Shown: piece by piece, positions 17,737 through 26,088 of the stretch
How positions within the stretch are numbered: the stretch's first letter is position 1
Layout of the letters: each line of letters begins with the position of its first letter
Origin: Chloroflexi bacterium UBA4730
Lineage (GTDB): Bacteria > Chloroflexota > Limnocylindria > P2-11E
Length of the DNA: 64,000 bases
Reading direction: 5' to 3'
Assembly (NCBI GenBank): GCA_002404155.1
Contig: DHJC01000057.1
Location: 65,458-129,457 of the forward strand
Notes under the pieces: model-generated
The model's input: only the letters and a program-made list of their open reading frames with translations
Databases searched by the model: none
Told to the model about the DNA's origin: nothing
Program-made: the position numbers and the translations under genes

Positions 17737-17890
17737 GCCTCCCCCTCGGGATCGTGGTACAAAAAGCGGACGATCCGATGGGGCGGCCCGATGTCACGGG
17801 AGCTGCCCGTTTTGTGTGTATCCGACGTTGAAGGGCAGGAGGTGACAGCCGCAGCCACGGATCGCCCCCAAAGGTAGGTAGCGCACGTTT
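17737..17890 (+). promoter_or_regulatory. Structured leader upstream of the TIG-domain surface protein
   Basis: The 279-base gap between 17676 and 17954 has no gene but shows clear pairing. TGTCAC (17792-17797) pairs with GTGACA (17842-17847), and inside it CTGCCC (17803-17808) pairs with GGGCAG (17833-17838). Upstream, GGATCG (17749-17754) pairs with CGATCC (17771-17776). Downstream, GGTAGGTAGCG (17873-17883) resembles the 3' strand of the c-di-GMP-I riboswitch, but the rest of that consensus is not found. The gene's Shine-Dalgarno (AAAGGAAGGA) follows at 17939-17948. Confidence 0.35.
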
Positions 17891-17954
17891 CCTCGCGGAC
17901 CCCCGATCACCTAGGGTTCATTCAGGACCACCACAACAAAAGGAAGGACACCTC

Positions 17955-19793
17955 ATGCTAAAGAAGATCTTCACTGCGATCACGGCACTGGCCCTCGTCG
18001 CGACCTTGCTCGCCGGCACCGCCGGACCGGCCGCGGCGGCATCGGGCTACGACTCGGCCTACTTCGGCGAGTCTGCGTTCCTCACCCTGGCGCCAGGTGC
18101 GTCAGGGCAGTTCGCCGTCGGCTTCAACAACACGGGCAGCACGGGCTGGCTCGTTGGCTCATCGAGCCAGGTCGACCTCACGGTCTGCCTCGCGGACAAG
18201 CTCACCTGCAACGTGACGTCGCCGAACGCGGCGTTCGCGAGCAGCTGGCTCTCCTCGACCGCGTACGCCACGACCTCGACGACGTACGTCGGGCCGGGCC
18301 AGACGGGATTCTTCGTGTACAACATCACGGCCCCGGCCGCGGCCGCTGCAGGCACGTATCGCTTCAACGGCGATCTCGCCCTGCACAACACCGCGTCGAT
18401 GATCCACCAGCAGGGGTACTACCAGGACAGTGACGTCGCGTCGCTCGTCGCGGCTCCGACGATCACGTCGCTGACCCCGAACTCCGGCACGAGCGCTGGC
18501 GGCACTGCGGTGACCGTCGCCGGCACGGGCTTCGTGTGCACCCCGGCGACTCCGACGGTCATGTTCGGCACCGCTGCCGGCACCGTCACGAGCTGCGGCG
18601 CAACCTCGATCACGGTGACCTCGCCGGCCCACGCCGTCGGCGTGGTGTCGGTCACGGTCAACAACGCTGGGGGCGCCGCCTCCAACGGGCTTGACTACAC
18701 CTACGCCGACCTCACCGCCCCGACCTTCAACAGCGTCACCGCGATCGGCAACACCCTGACCCTCACGTTCTCCGAGGCGGTCTGCAAGGTGATCGCCACG
18801 GCGTTCGCGGCAACCGACTACTTCATCACCGTCAATGGCGTCCCGGACGCCGCGACGGGCGACAACCTGGCTAACTGCGATTCCGCTACGGCCGCCACCA
18901 ATGGCGTCACGAGCTACATCGTCACAGTCGCGACCGCATTCAACAACGGCGATACCGTCAGCGTGACCCTCACCGCCCTGGGCGCGGCCAAGGTCCAGGA
19001 CGCCGCTGGGAACGCCTCGTCGGCTCAGACCCGCACCGCGACCGCCACGGCCGACACGACCAAGCCGTCGATCAGCACCGCGGCCGCGACCTCGACAACG
19101 ACGATCAAGCTGACCTACACCCAGGCGGTCCGCTGCACCACTGCCGGCGGCACGCTTACACAGTTCAGCATCACGAGCTCGACCGGCACGCCGGCTGCTC
19201 AGAACCCGACCAGCACCACCTGCTCGACTTCGCTGACCGGTAGCACGACGATCACCCTCACCTTCGCGAACGCGGTCAGCACCTCGGGCACCGTGATCTA
19301 CACCGCAGGTCTGGTCCCGGTCCAGGATCTCGTTGGCAACACCGCGACGAGCCCCCAGACCGTCAGCTTCAACGCGTTCGTTGCTGACACGACTCGTCCG
19401 CTCTCTGAGGACATCCGTGTCAAGACCAGCGCTGGCTTGAGTGCCACCCTCGACACCGGTGACGTGTTCACCGTTGCCTTCAACGAGGTCATGCTTGCGC
19501 CAACTACTGGCGCCAAGATCCGCCTCACCGACGCGGATGGCACGGTCGCGGACGTTACCTGCGGCACGAACGCCACCTGCACCCTCAGCGGGGCGGACAC
19601 CACGATCGGTGGTGTGGTGTACCCGAGCGGTCAGGTCATCACGGTCACGATGACCGCTGATCCGACCATCGTCACGGCGGGCACCATCGCCGGCCTCGCG
19701 ATCCCAGCGACTGTCATTGACAGCGGCGGGATCACCGACACATCTGCCAACACGTGGGACATCGTCAACAGCCCGGATAAGACGCTGAACTAG
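17955..19793 (+). CDS. Secreted surface protein with TIG/IPT and bacterial Ig-like domains
   Basis: A 612-residue exported protein with a textbook signal peptide (MLKKIFTAITALALVATLLA, cleavage near AAAA at about 29). The first domain (to about residue 160) has PG-x-SGQF and PGQTGFFVYNI strands. A TIG/IPT domain follows (ITSLTPNSGTSAGGTAVTVA). Then come three Ig-like repeats with SVTAIGNTLTLTFSEAV-type strands. The composition is Thr/Ala/Ser-rich with few lysines. It stands alone between a structured leader and a strong terminator, with its own ribosome binding site, as expected for an abundant envelope or S-layer-like protein. That role is inference. Confidence 0.8.
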   Translation: MLKKIFTAITALALVATLLAGTAGPAAAASGYDSAYFGESAFLTLAPGASGQFAVGFNNTGSTGWLVGSSSQVDLTVCLADKLTCNVTSPNAAFASSWLSSTAYATTSTTYVGPGQTGFFVYNITAPAAAAAGTYRFNGDLALHNTASMIHQQGYYQDSDVASLVAAPTITSLTPNSGTSAGGTAVTVAGTGFVCTPATPTVMFGTAAGTVTSCGATSITVTSPAHAVGVVSVTVNNAGGAASNGLDYTYADLTAPTFNSVTAIGNTLTLTFSEAVCKVIATAFAATDYFITVNGVPDAATGDNLANCDSATAATNGVTSYIVTVATAFNNGDTVSVTLTALGAAKVQDAAGNASSAQTRTATATADTTKPSISTAAATSTTTIKLTYTQAVRCTTAGGTLTQFSITSSTGTPAAQNPTSTTCSTSLTGSTTITLTFANAVSTSGTVIYTAGLVPVQDLVGNTATSPQTVSFNAFVADTTRPLSEDIRVKTSAGLSATLDTGDVFTVAFNEVMLAPTTGAKIRLTDADGTVADVTCGTNATCTLSGADTTIGGVVYPSGQVITVTMTADPTIVTAGTIAGLAIPATVIDSGGITDTSANTWDIVNSPDKTLN

Positions 19794-19820
19794 CGTCGAG
19801 TCCATCGCGTAGCGACCTGG

Positions 19821-19850
19821 AGAGGGGCAGCCGCAAGGCTGCCCCTCTTT
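19821..19850 (+). terminator. Rho-independent terminator of the surface protein gene
   Basis: AGAGGGGCAGCC (19821-19832) pairs with GGCTGCCCCTCT (19837-19848) over a GCAA loop and runs into TTTCTT. The group II intron begins directly behind it, the classic insertion site of group IIC introns. Confidence 0.92.
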
Positions 19851-19854
19851 CTTG

Positions 19855-21550
19855 GCGCGCCCGGCATGAACGTTGACCTGGAGGTGCAAGTCCTCTGCGG
19901 GGGTGGCAGCCCCAACCGCGAGCCAGTGGGGCAAGGGCGTCACCGCGAGGTGAGGTCCGAAGGAAGCCCGAGGCAAGCCGCACGAGCGGAGGAACACGAA
20001 CTCGGTATGGAGGTCGTCATGGTTGGGCGAGATCGCCAACGAGATCGAAGCCCACGGCTGCCAAGGGCCATGGCGATAGACCGAGCCGTTGGGTGCGAGA
20101 TGGTCAGCGTCCGTACCCGGGGAGACCTGCCGTGAACGCGAGCGGTGCTCGCACCCCGCGCTCGCACGACGCGGCTGAGGCGGCAGGAGTCAGCAGCGGC
20201 CACCGTACCGGCGGATCGTCGTCCACGCGCCGGGACGGGCCGAACGACAGGCGCGACCGGAAGCATGGCGAGCTCGCCGGACCGGCGATGACGCAGCTAC
20301 CCCTGAACTGGGGCCAGGGTGGCTCGGGAGCGGTGAAGCCGCACGCGACCATCGCTGGGTGGAGCCGGTCTGCGGCGCGGACCGAGGCCACGGTCAGGAC
20401 ACTCGCGAGCATTCGGCTGGAAGATGCGCTGGAGCGGACGAACCTCCAGCGGGCCCTGCGCCGCGTGGAGCAAAACGCGGACGCTCCAGGGATCGACGGC
20501 ACGACGGTCGATGCGCGTTCGACCGTACGTGCGCGAACACTGGCCGCGCATCGCGCGATCACTCCTGGATGGGAGCGATCGGCCAATCCCCGTCCGCCGC
20601 GTCTTCATCCCGACGGCGAGCGGCGGCACGCGGCCGTTGGGTATCCCGACGGCACTGGACCGCTTCCTCCAGCAGGCCCTACTGCACGCGCTGGAGCCCC
20701 GCTTCGATCGCGAGTTCTCACCGCACAGCTACGGCGTCCGTCCCGGCAAGCGTGCGCACCAGGCCGTGAGAGCGGCCACGGCGCACATCGCGGCCGGATA
20801 CAGCGTCGTCGTGGATATCGACCGTGCGTCGTTCTTTGACCGGGTCAACCACGACGTGCTGATGGGACGCCTCGCCAAGCGGATCGGGGACAGACGAATC
20901 CTGAGGCTCATCCGCCGCTCTCTCGACGCCGGGGTGATGGTCGAGGGCCTGAAGGTCCGGAGGATGGAGGGTACGCCGCAAGGCGGACCGCTCTCGCCGC
21001 TCTTGGCCACCGTGCTCCTGGACGGCCTCGACAAAGAGCTCGGGCGGCGGGGCCATCGTTTCGTGCGCTACGCCGACGACTGCAACGCGTACGTGCGGAG
21101 CCGTCGTGCGGGCGAGCGCGTGATGGCCGGGCTGCGGCAGTTCCTTTCACGACGACTCACGCTGCAGCTGAACGAGGCACAGCGCGCGGTGGACCACGCC
21201 ACCCGGCGCGGCTTCCTCGGCGTTTCCTTCCATGGCCGGGAGCATCTCAAGGTGCGCCTGGACCGGGAGAGCCTGCGGCGCGTCAACGCAGTCATCCGCC
21301 AGCACACCCGCAGGGCCCGGAGCATCTCGATGTCTGAGCGGATCCGGCGGCTCAACGAATACCTCGTGGGCTGGCTGGGCTACGTCGCTTTGGCCGAGAC
21401 GCCGAGCGTCTTCGAAGAGCTGGACCAGTGGCTGCGGCGACGGCTACGAGCCTGCCGCTGGAAGGAATGGACGCGCGGCCGCACACGCGACCGCATGCTC
21501 CGGAAGCTCGGCCTTCCGCGGGGGACCGCCGTTCAGGGGTTCTCCAAGAA
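19855..21550 (+). mobile_element. Group IIC-like intron, 3' end lost
   Basis: The RNA start GCGCGCCCGGCATG resembles the 5' end of the Oceanobacillus iheyensis group IIC intron (GUGUGCCCGGCAUG). It carries further matching domain I pieces: GTCCGAAGGAAGC, GAGGCAAGC, GGAGGAACACGAACT and TACCCGGGGAG. The intron lies immediately after a terminator hairpin, the family's target. An intron-encoded reverse transcriptase gene follows from 20288. At about 21550 the sequence switches into a methyltransferase remnant, and I find no domain V or VI before 22.6 kb. The element should be unable to splice. The 5' GC in place of GU is also off consensus. Confidence 0.85.
20288..21550 (+). pseudogene. ltrA: Intron-encoded reverse transcriptase/maturase, frameshifted and 3'-truncated
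   Basis: The N-terminal part reads from ATG 20288 in one frame: LEDALERTNLQRALRRVEQN then APGIDGTTVDA. Around 20513-20520 the homology jumps to another frame: VREHWPRIARSLLDG, GGTRPLGIPTALDRFLQQAL, SYGVRPGKRAHQAV. The catalytic YADD box is intact (FVRYADDCNAYV), and the maturase domain runs to KEWTRGRTRDRMLRKLGLP. Between GAT and CGA there are seven bases where six would keep frame, so one extra base explains the break. The end KKGPW is followed by unrelated sequence, so the last maturase residues are missing. Confidence 0.88.
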
Positions 21551-22075
21551 AGGTCCGTGGCCACGTCGGCCCGACGGAGCACGCAGTACAGGGCCTCGCG
21601 AGGGCTGTACGCCCCGGAGGCGTCCTGCTCATCTATCTCTACTACGCGCTCGATGGCCGCTCGCGTGCGTATCGGGCGCTGTACCGCGGATCAAGATGCC
21701 GTGCGCCGTGTCTCATCCAGGCTGCCCCAGTCGCTACTCGTCGGTCTGACGACTGCCCTGGCCTTGATGGTGTACTACCCATTGGCGCGTCTCGCGCGAC
21801 TCTTGCGTACCGTCGGGCTGCGGAGGCTGGCAGATCCACTGCCGCTCAGTTTCTACGCGGATCTGTCGTTCGCGACAATACGTAATGACAGCCTCGATCG
21901 CTTCGGCACGACGTTGGAGAAGCGCTTCACCCGAGCGGAGATTCGTCAGTTACTCGAGGGCGCGCAGCTTCGCGATGTCGTCGTGTCGGCGCGGCCCGCC
22001 CTACTGGCACGCAGCCAGGCGAGCTCCAGGTGTTTTGATCCGGAGCCCATGATCGCCGTCACCCGAACCGCCTGA
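21551..22075 (+). pseudogene. 3' remnant of a class I SAM-dependent methyltransferase
   Basis: The remnant enters mid-gene at the post-motif region (GLARAVRPGGVLLIYLYYAL then DGRSRAYRALY). After one frameshift near 21686-21694 it continues in another frame as AVRRVSSRLPQSLLVG, YYPLARLARLLRTVG, PLSFYADLSFATIRNDSLDR and FTRAEIRQLLEGA. These are the C-terminal signatures of a common methyltransferase family. The N-terminal half with the SAM-binding Gly motif is absent. Seven bases stand where six would fit at the frameshift. It adjoins the broken intron, so one deletion or rearrangement probably removed both the intron's 3' end and this gene's 5' half. Confidence 0.8.
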
Positions 22076-22125
22076 TTCGCCGCGTCCGAAGATCGATCGC
22101 ACGCCCGCCTGCCCAGTTGGGCTTC

Positions 22126-22245
22126 GCCTGCGCGTCCGTCACGAGGGCGTCCATGTCCGCGATGGCCGTGTCGACGATCGTCTTGATGTTCGCATCGAGG
22201 GTCGTGCGCTCGGCCACGATGACGCGCCCTCCTGGCTCGGCGTCG
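22126..22245 (-). pseudogene. Duplicated fragment of the exported-protein gene at 29707-30438
   Basis: About 120 bases are nearly identical, in the same orientation, to 29822-29942. I count two substitutions and one missing base. On the minus strand the piece corresponds to the segment VAERTTLDANIKTIVDTAIA plus flanks of the 243-residue protein. It has no start, stop or ribosome binding site of its own. Confidence 0.85.
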
Positions 22246-22285
22246 CGTCGCCGCCGCCTCTCCTATTTTTCGGTAGGCTTTTCCA

Positions 22286-22557
22286 ATGCTCCCTCGGATC
22301 CGTCGTACGCCCTGGTGGCCGTTCGCCCTGCTCCTCGTCGTCGTCGGTCGAACACGCAGGACGCCGCCGATGCTGCCGTCCCGGTCCCGAACGCGCATGC
22401 TCGCATCGGTGCCGCGGAGATCGGCAGCGATACCGCGAGCGGGAGCATGGTCATGGCCCCCGCACCGCCGAAGGGCACCCAGATCCTGAAGCAGCCGGGA
22501 TCGGACTGCCCGCCGCTTCCGTCGCCGAGTCCCGCGCCCGGTCTCCCTAAGCAGTAG
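22286..22557 (+). pseudogene. Broken small exported Pro-rich protein
   Basis: ATG 22286 opens MLPRIRRTPWWPFALLLVVVG, a basic start plus membrane segment. The protein-like sequence then continues in another frame after about 22345 (AAVPVPNAHARIGAAEIGSD, KGTQILKQPGSDCPPLPSPS) to a TAG at 22555-22557. The tail resembles that of the exported protein at 32416-33084 (AKGTQGCPPLPTPSP). A single frameshift would explain it. The homology is my own comparison by eye, so confidence is moderate. Confidence 0.45.
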
Positions 22558-22638
22558 TGCTCCCGCACGGGCGCGGTCTCGCCGACCTACCGCCGCCACA
22601 CCTCGCCGCTGCGATCCGCTCCCGGATAGGAGGAACGT

Positions 22639-23886
22639 ACGGCGCCGCCTGATCACGTCACGCGGGAGACGTGCCGGATCTGCGGTGGCACGGAGCTCTG
22701 GACGTTCCTCGACCTGGGGACGATGCCGCTTGCTAATGCCCTCATCGCACCCGAGCAGGTTCGCGAGCCCGAGCCGGCGTACCCGCTCGTCGCGGCGCGC
22801 TGCGCGTCGTGCGGTGAAGTACAGCTCACGGTCGTCGTCAGGCCGGACGTCCTCTTCGCGCACTACCTCTACGCCTCGTCCGCCTCGGCGCCGTTGCTCA
22901 CGCACTTCGACGCATACGCCGCTGACGTGGCGGAGCGGTTCGCGCCACGTGGGTCGCTCGTCGTCGAGCTTGGCAGCAACGACGGCGTGCTGCTGCGCCC
23001 GCTGAAGAGCCGTGGGTTGATCGTCGTCGGCGTCGAGCCGGCGACCAACCTCGCTGACGTGGCGAACGCCGCTGGCCTGACCACCGTGAACGACTTCTTC
23101 TCTGAGGCCGTGGCGCGTGCCATCCGTCGCTCCCGCGGCGCGGCCAAAGCCGTGATCGCCAACAACGTGCTTGCGCACATCGATGACCTCGGCGACGTCC
23201 TGCGCGGGCTCGACGCGCTGCTGTCCGACGACGGCGTGTTCGTGGCCGAGGTCCCGTACCTCGGCGATCTCATCGAGCACGTCGAGTACGACACCATCTA
23301 TCACGAGCACCTGTCGTACTTCGCGATCGCGCCGCTGGCGCGGCTGTTCGACCTCGCGAGCATGGAGCTCTTCGACGTCCGGCATCTGCCGATCCACGGC
23401 GGATCGATCCGCATCTTCGCCGGACGCAAAGGCAGGCACGCGCCGACCGAGGAGCTGCCGCGAATGCTCGCGGCCGAGGAGCGCGCGGGGCTCGGCGATC
23501 CGGAGACGTACCGCCGGTTCGACGAGCGCGTCCGCGCATCACGCACGGCGCTGCGTGAGCTCATCATCGCGGAGCGCGGCCGCGGCGCGCGCGTCGCGGC
23601 GCTGGGGGCGACGGCGAAGGGCAACACGCTGCTCAACTACTGCCGGCTCGGTCCGGCGGAGGTCGAGTACATCGGCGACTCGACGCGGCTGAAGCAGGGA
23701 CTCCTGACGCCGGGGATGCACATCCCGGTCGTCGCGGAGGCGAAACTGAAGGATGACCGACCTGAGCTCATCCTGCTGCTCGCCTGGAATTACGCTGACG
23801 CGATCGTGCCGCGGTATCGCGACTACCTCGAGGCTGGTGGTCGGTTCATCCACCCCATCCCGCTCGCGCGGATCATCGGCGAATGA
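22639..23886 (+). CDS. SAM-dependent C-methyltransferase (sugar type) with N-terminal zinc-binding domain
   Basis: Resembles the NDP-hexose C-methyltransferases (Methyltransf_13/11/14 architecture). Cys ligands are at CRICGG and CASCGEV, the SAM site is VVELGSNDGVLL, then comes DTIYHEHLSYFA, a region characteristic of these enzymes, and a C-terminal domain with LGATAKGNTLLNYC. The first ATG (22723) would cut off the first Cys pair. Between the in-frame stop at 22627 and CRICGG there is no ATG, GTG or TTG. An ACG at 22639 lies five bases after a perfect AGGAGG and is my proposed start. It overlaps rmlA by four bases, so it likely makes or modifies a nucleotide-activated deoxysugar. Confidence 0.8.
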   Translation, partial: TAPPDHVTRETCRICGGTELWTFLDLGTMPLANALIAPEQVREPEPAYPLVAARCASCGEVQLTVVVRPDVLFAHYLYASSASAPLLTHFDAYAADVAERFAPRGSLVVELGSNDGVLLRPLKSRGLIVVGVEPATNLADVANAAGLTTVNDFFSEAVARAIRRSRGAAKAVIANNVLAHIDDLGDVLRGLDALLSDDGVFVAEVPYLGDLIEHVEYDTIYHEHLSYFAIAPLARLFDLASMELFDVRHLPIHGGSIRIFAGRKGRHAPTEELPRMLAAEERAGLGDPETYRRFDERVRASRTALRELIIAERGRGARVAALGATAKGNTLLNYCRLGPAEVEYIGDSTRLKQGLLTPGMHIPVVAEAKLKDDRPELILLLAWNYADAIVPRYRDYLEAGGRFIHPIPLARIIGE

Positions 23887-24620
23887 GAGGGATCATCCTC
23901 GCCGGCGGCAGCGGACAGCGGCTCGACCCGCTGACGCGCATCACCAACAAGCACCTGTTGCCGGTCTACGACCGCCCGATGATCTATTACGCGATCGAGC
24001 AAATGGCCGGTGCGGGTCTGGATCGCATCATGATCGTCACCGGCGGCAATCACGCCGGAGAATTCCTGCGGCTGCTCGGCAACGGCTCGCGGTTCGGTCT
24101 GCGGCACCTGGACTACGCGTACCAGGACAAGGCCGGCGGAATCGCCGAGGCGCTCGGCCTCGCGGAGTACTTCGCCGGCGGTGAGCCGGTCGTGGTCCTC
24201 CTTGGCGACAACATCTTCGAGTACTCGATCGCCGGAGCAGTTCAGCGCTTCACCGCCGACCCGCGCGGCGCCCGCCTCGTTCTTGCGGAGGTCGACAATC
24301 CGGGGGCGTACGGCGTCGCGGAGATGCGTGCCGGCAAGCTCGTCCGGATCGTCGAAAAGCCGAAGGAGCCGCCGTCGAACCTCGTCGCGACCGGGGTCTA
24401 CTTCTACGACACGCGCGTCTTCGACATGGTGAAGACCCTCACGCCGTCCGGCCGCGGCGAGCTCGAGATCACCGATGTGAACAACGGCTACCTGCAGCTC
24501 GGGGAGCTACGCCACGAGCAGCTCACAGGGTATTGGGCCGATTGCGGCGAGTCGTTCGAGATGCTGTTGCGGGCCAACAATCTTGTCGCCGAACACGGCG
24601 CGAACAAGCCGATCGCATGA
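23883..24620 (+). CDS. rmlA: Glucose-1-phosphate thymidylyltransferase (RmlA family)
   Basis: Makes dTDP-glucose from dTTP and glucose 1-phosphate, the first step to dTDP-L-rhamnose. The 245-residue protein opens with the nucleotidyltransferase signature GIILAGGSGQRLDPLT and continues with NKHLLPVYDRPMIYYAI, LLGDNIFE and VEKPKEPPSN; GYWADCGE is near the C-terminus. It is shorter than the roughly 290-residue enterobacterial enzyme and matches the compact RmlA-like variants. Its ATG overlaps the stop of the methyltransferase, and its own stop overlaps the ATG of the epimerase, so the three are co-translated. Confidence 0.9.
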   Translation: MRGIILAGGSGQRLDPLTRITNKHLLPVYDRPMIYYAIEQMAGAGLDRIMIVTGGNHAGEFLRLLGNGSRFGLRHLDYAYQDKAGGIAEALGLAEYFAGGEPVVVLLGDNIFEYSIAGAVQRFTADPRGARLVLAEVDNPGAYGVAEMRAGKLVRIVEKPKEPPSNLVATGVYFYDTRVFDMVKTLTPSGRGELEITDVNNGYLQLGELRHEQLTGYWADCGESFEMLLRANNLVAEHGANKPIA

Positions 24621-25063
24621 TTGCGGGTGTCCGGGTCCGCTCGCTTCAGCGGCACGTCGACGACCGGGGCTCGCTGACCGAGCTGCTTCGCGCGGATTGG
24701 CCTGAGTTCACGCGATTTGGACAGGCGATCATCACCGTGAATCGGCCGGGCGTGATCCGAGGCTGGCACTGGCACGATCGGCAGACGGACGTGATCGTGG
24801 TCGTCGAGGGGCGAGCGAAGGTGCCGCTGTACGACGGGCGCAGCGGCTCGAGCACCTACGGTCACGTCAACGAATATGTCTGCGGCGGGGACGAGCTGAA
24901 GGCGATCTTCGTGCCTCCGGGGGTCTGGCATGGCTACAAGACCGTGAGTCCCGAGTCGGCGATCATCGTGAATTTCCCAGATCAGGTTTACGACGCGGCG
25001 CATCCCGACGAGAACCGCGCACCGTATGACGCGCCCGGCGTTCCGTACGACTGGACTGCCTAG
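24617..25063 (+). CDS. rmlC: dTDP-4-dehydrorhamnose 3,5-epimerase-like cupin
   Basis: RmlC-type beta-barrel epimerase of 148 residues, acting after RmlB. Visible motifs are DDRGSLTELLRADW near the N-terminus, the active-site histidine region RGWHWHDRQTDVIVVVEG, and VPPGVWHGY in the C-terminal half. The usual RGLH(F/Y)Q motif appears here as RGWHWH and the protein is about 30 residues shorter than classical RmlC. It therefore belongs to the short RmlC-like group, and exact substrate specificity is uncertain. Start ATG 24617 overlaps the rmlA stop; the longer reading from 24533 is rmlA shadow. Its stop overlaps the convergent rmlB stop by four bases. Confidence 0.82.
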   Translation: MIAGVRVRSLQRHVDDRGSLTELLRADWPEFTRFGQAIITVNRPGVIRGWHWHDRQTDVIVVVEGRAKVPLYDGRSGSSTYGHVNEYVCGGDELKAIFVPPGVWHGYKTVSPESAIIVNFPDQVYDAAHPDENRAPYDAPGVPYDWTA

Positions 25064-26088
25064 CGGCGGGTGGCGCTCCACGTACGTTCGTCCAACTGAC
25101 CGTCGAGGGCCGTGCGCTTGGGCTCCCACCAGGCCCGATGCCCCGCGTACCAGTCGACCGTGCTGCGGAGCCCTTCGGCGAACGCGATCCGAGGCGCCCA
25201 CCCGAGCTCCCGCCGGATCTTCGAGTGGTCGAGCAGATAGCGACGATCGTGCCCGGGCCGGTCCTCGACGTACGTCTTCAGTACGGGCGGCTTCCCGGTC
25301 GCCTCGAGCACCGCGTCGGCGATCTGTTCGACGCTTCGCTCGTCGCCGGTTCCGATGTTGTACGTCTCGCCGACCTGGCCGCGCTCCAGGACGAGCGCGA
25401 TCGCGCGGCAATGGTCTTCGACGTGGATCCACTCCCGCCGGTTCTCGCTGTGGCGGTACAGCGGCACTGGTAGATCGTCCATCGCGTTCGTCGCGAAGAG
25501 CGGGATGACCTTCTCCGGGTGCTGGTACGGACCGTAGTTGTTCGCGCAATTCGAGATCGTGACCGGCAGTCCGAAGGTCTCGCCGTACGCGCGCACGAGA
25601 TGATCGGCCGCGGCTTTCGACGCGTTGTACGGCGTCCGCGGCCGGTAGGGCGAGTCTTCGCGGAAGGAATCCGCGCTGTCGAGCGCGAGGTCGCCATACA
25701 CCTCGCACGTCGAGATGTGGTGGAACCGCGTGAGGCCCGCGGCCTTGGCCGCGTCCAGGAGCGTCTGCGTTCCCAGAACGTTGGTGCGAACGAACGCGCC
25801 TGGATCGAGGACCGCGCGGCTGTTGTGCGATTCGGCGGCGAAGTTGACGACCGCCTCGGGCCGGTGCCGTGCGAAGGCGTCGCCGACGACCCCCGGGTCG
25901 GCGATATCACCGCGCACGAACGCGTAGCGGCCGGGGTAGTCGCGCTCGACGTCGGCGAGCGATGAGCGATCGCCTGCGTATGTCAGCAGGTCGAAGTTCA
26001 CGATCGTGTCTCCGGAATGGTCGGCGAGCCACTGCCGGATGAAGTTCGAGCCGATGAAACCCGCGCCACCGGTGACCAGCAGCTTCAT
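25060..26088 (-). CDS. rmlB: dTDP-glucose 4,6-dehydratase
   Basis: Converts dTDP-glucose to dTDP-4-keto-6-deoxyglucose with bound NAD. The 342-residue extended SDR starts with the Rossmann motif VTGGAGFIGSNFIRQWL. It shows the family's NFAAESHNSRAV (AESHVD-like), STCEVYGDL, the catalytic YNASKAAADHLVRAY (Tyr and Lys) and NCANNYGPYQHPEKVIPLF. GVPIYGDG is replaced by DLPVPLYRHSENRREWIHVE. It is translated after rmlD, with which it overlaps by four bases. Confidence 0.93.
   Translation of the reverse strand: MKLLVTGGAGFIGSNFIRQWLADHSGDTIVNFDLLTYAGDRSSLADVERDYPGRYAFVRGDIADPGVVGDAFARHRPEAVVNFAAESHNSRAVLDPGAFVRTNVLGTQTLLDAAKAAGLTRFHHISTCEVYGDLALDSADSFREDSPYRPRTPYNASKAAADHLVRAYGETFGLPVTISNCANNYGPYQHPEKVIPLFATNAMDDLPVPLYRHSENRREWIHVEDHCRAIALVLERGQVGETYNIGTGDERSVEQIADAVLEATGKPPVLKTYVEDRPGHDRRYLLDHSKIRRELGWAPRIAFAEGLRSTVDWYAGHRAWWEPKRTALDGQLDERTWSATRR

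Noticed and set aside
17760..17890. Definite c-di-GMP riboswitch
   Set aside because: Only the GGTAGGTAGCG strand matches; the GNRA hairpin and GACGCAAAGCC strand are not found, so it is kept only as a structured leader.
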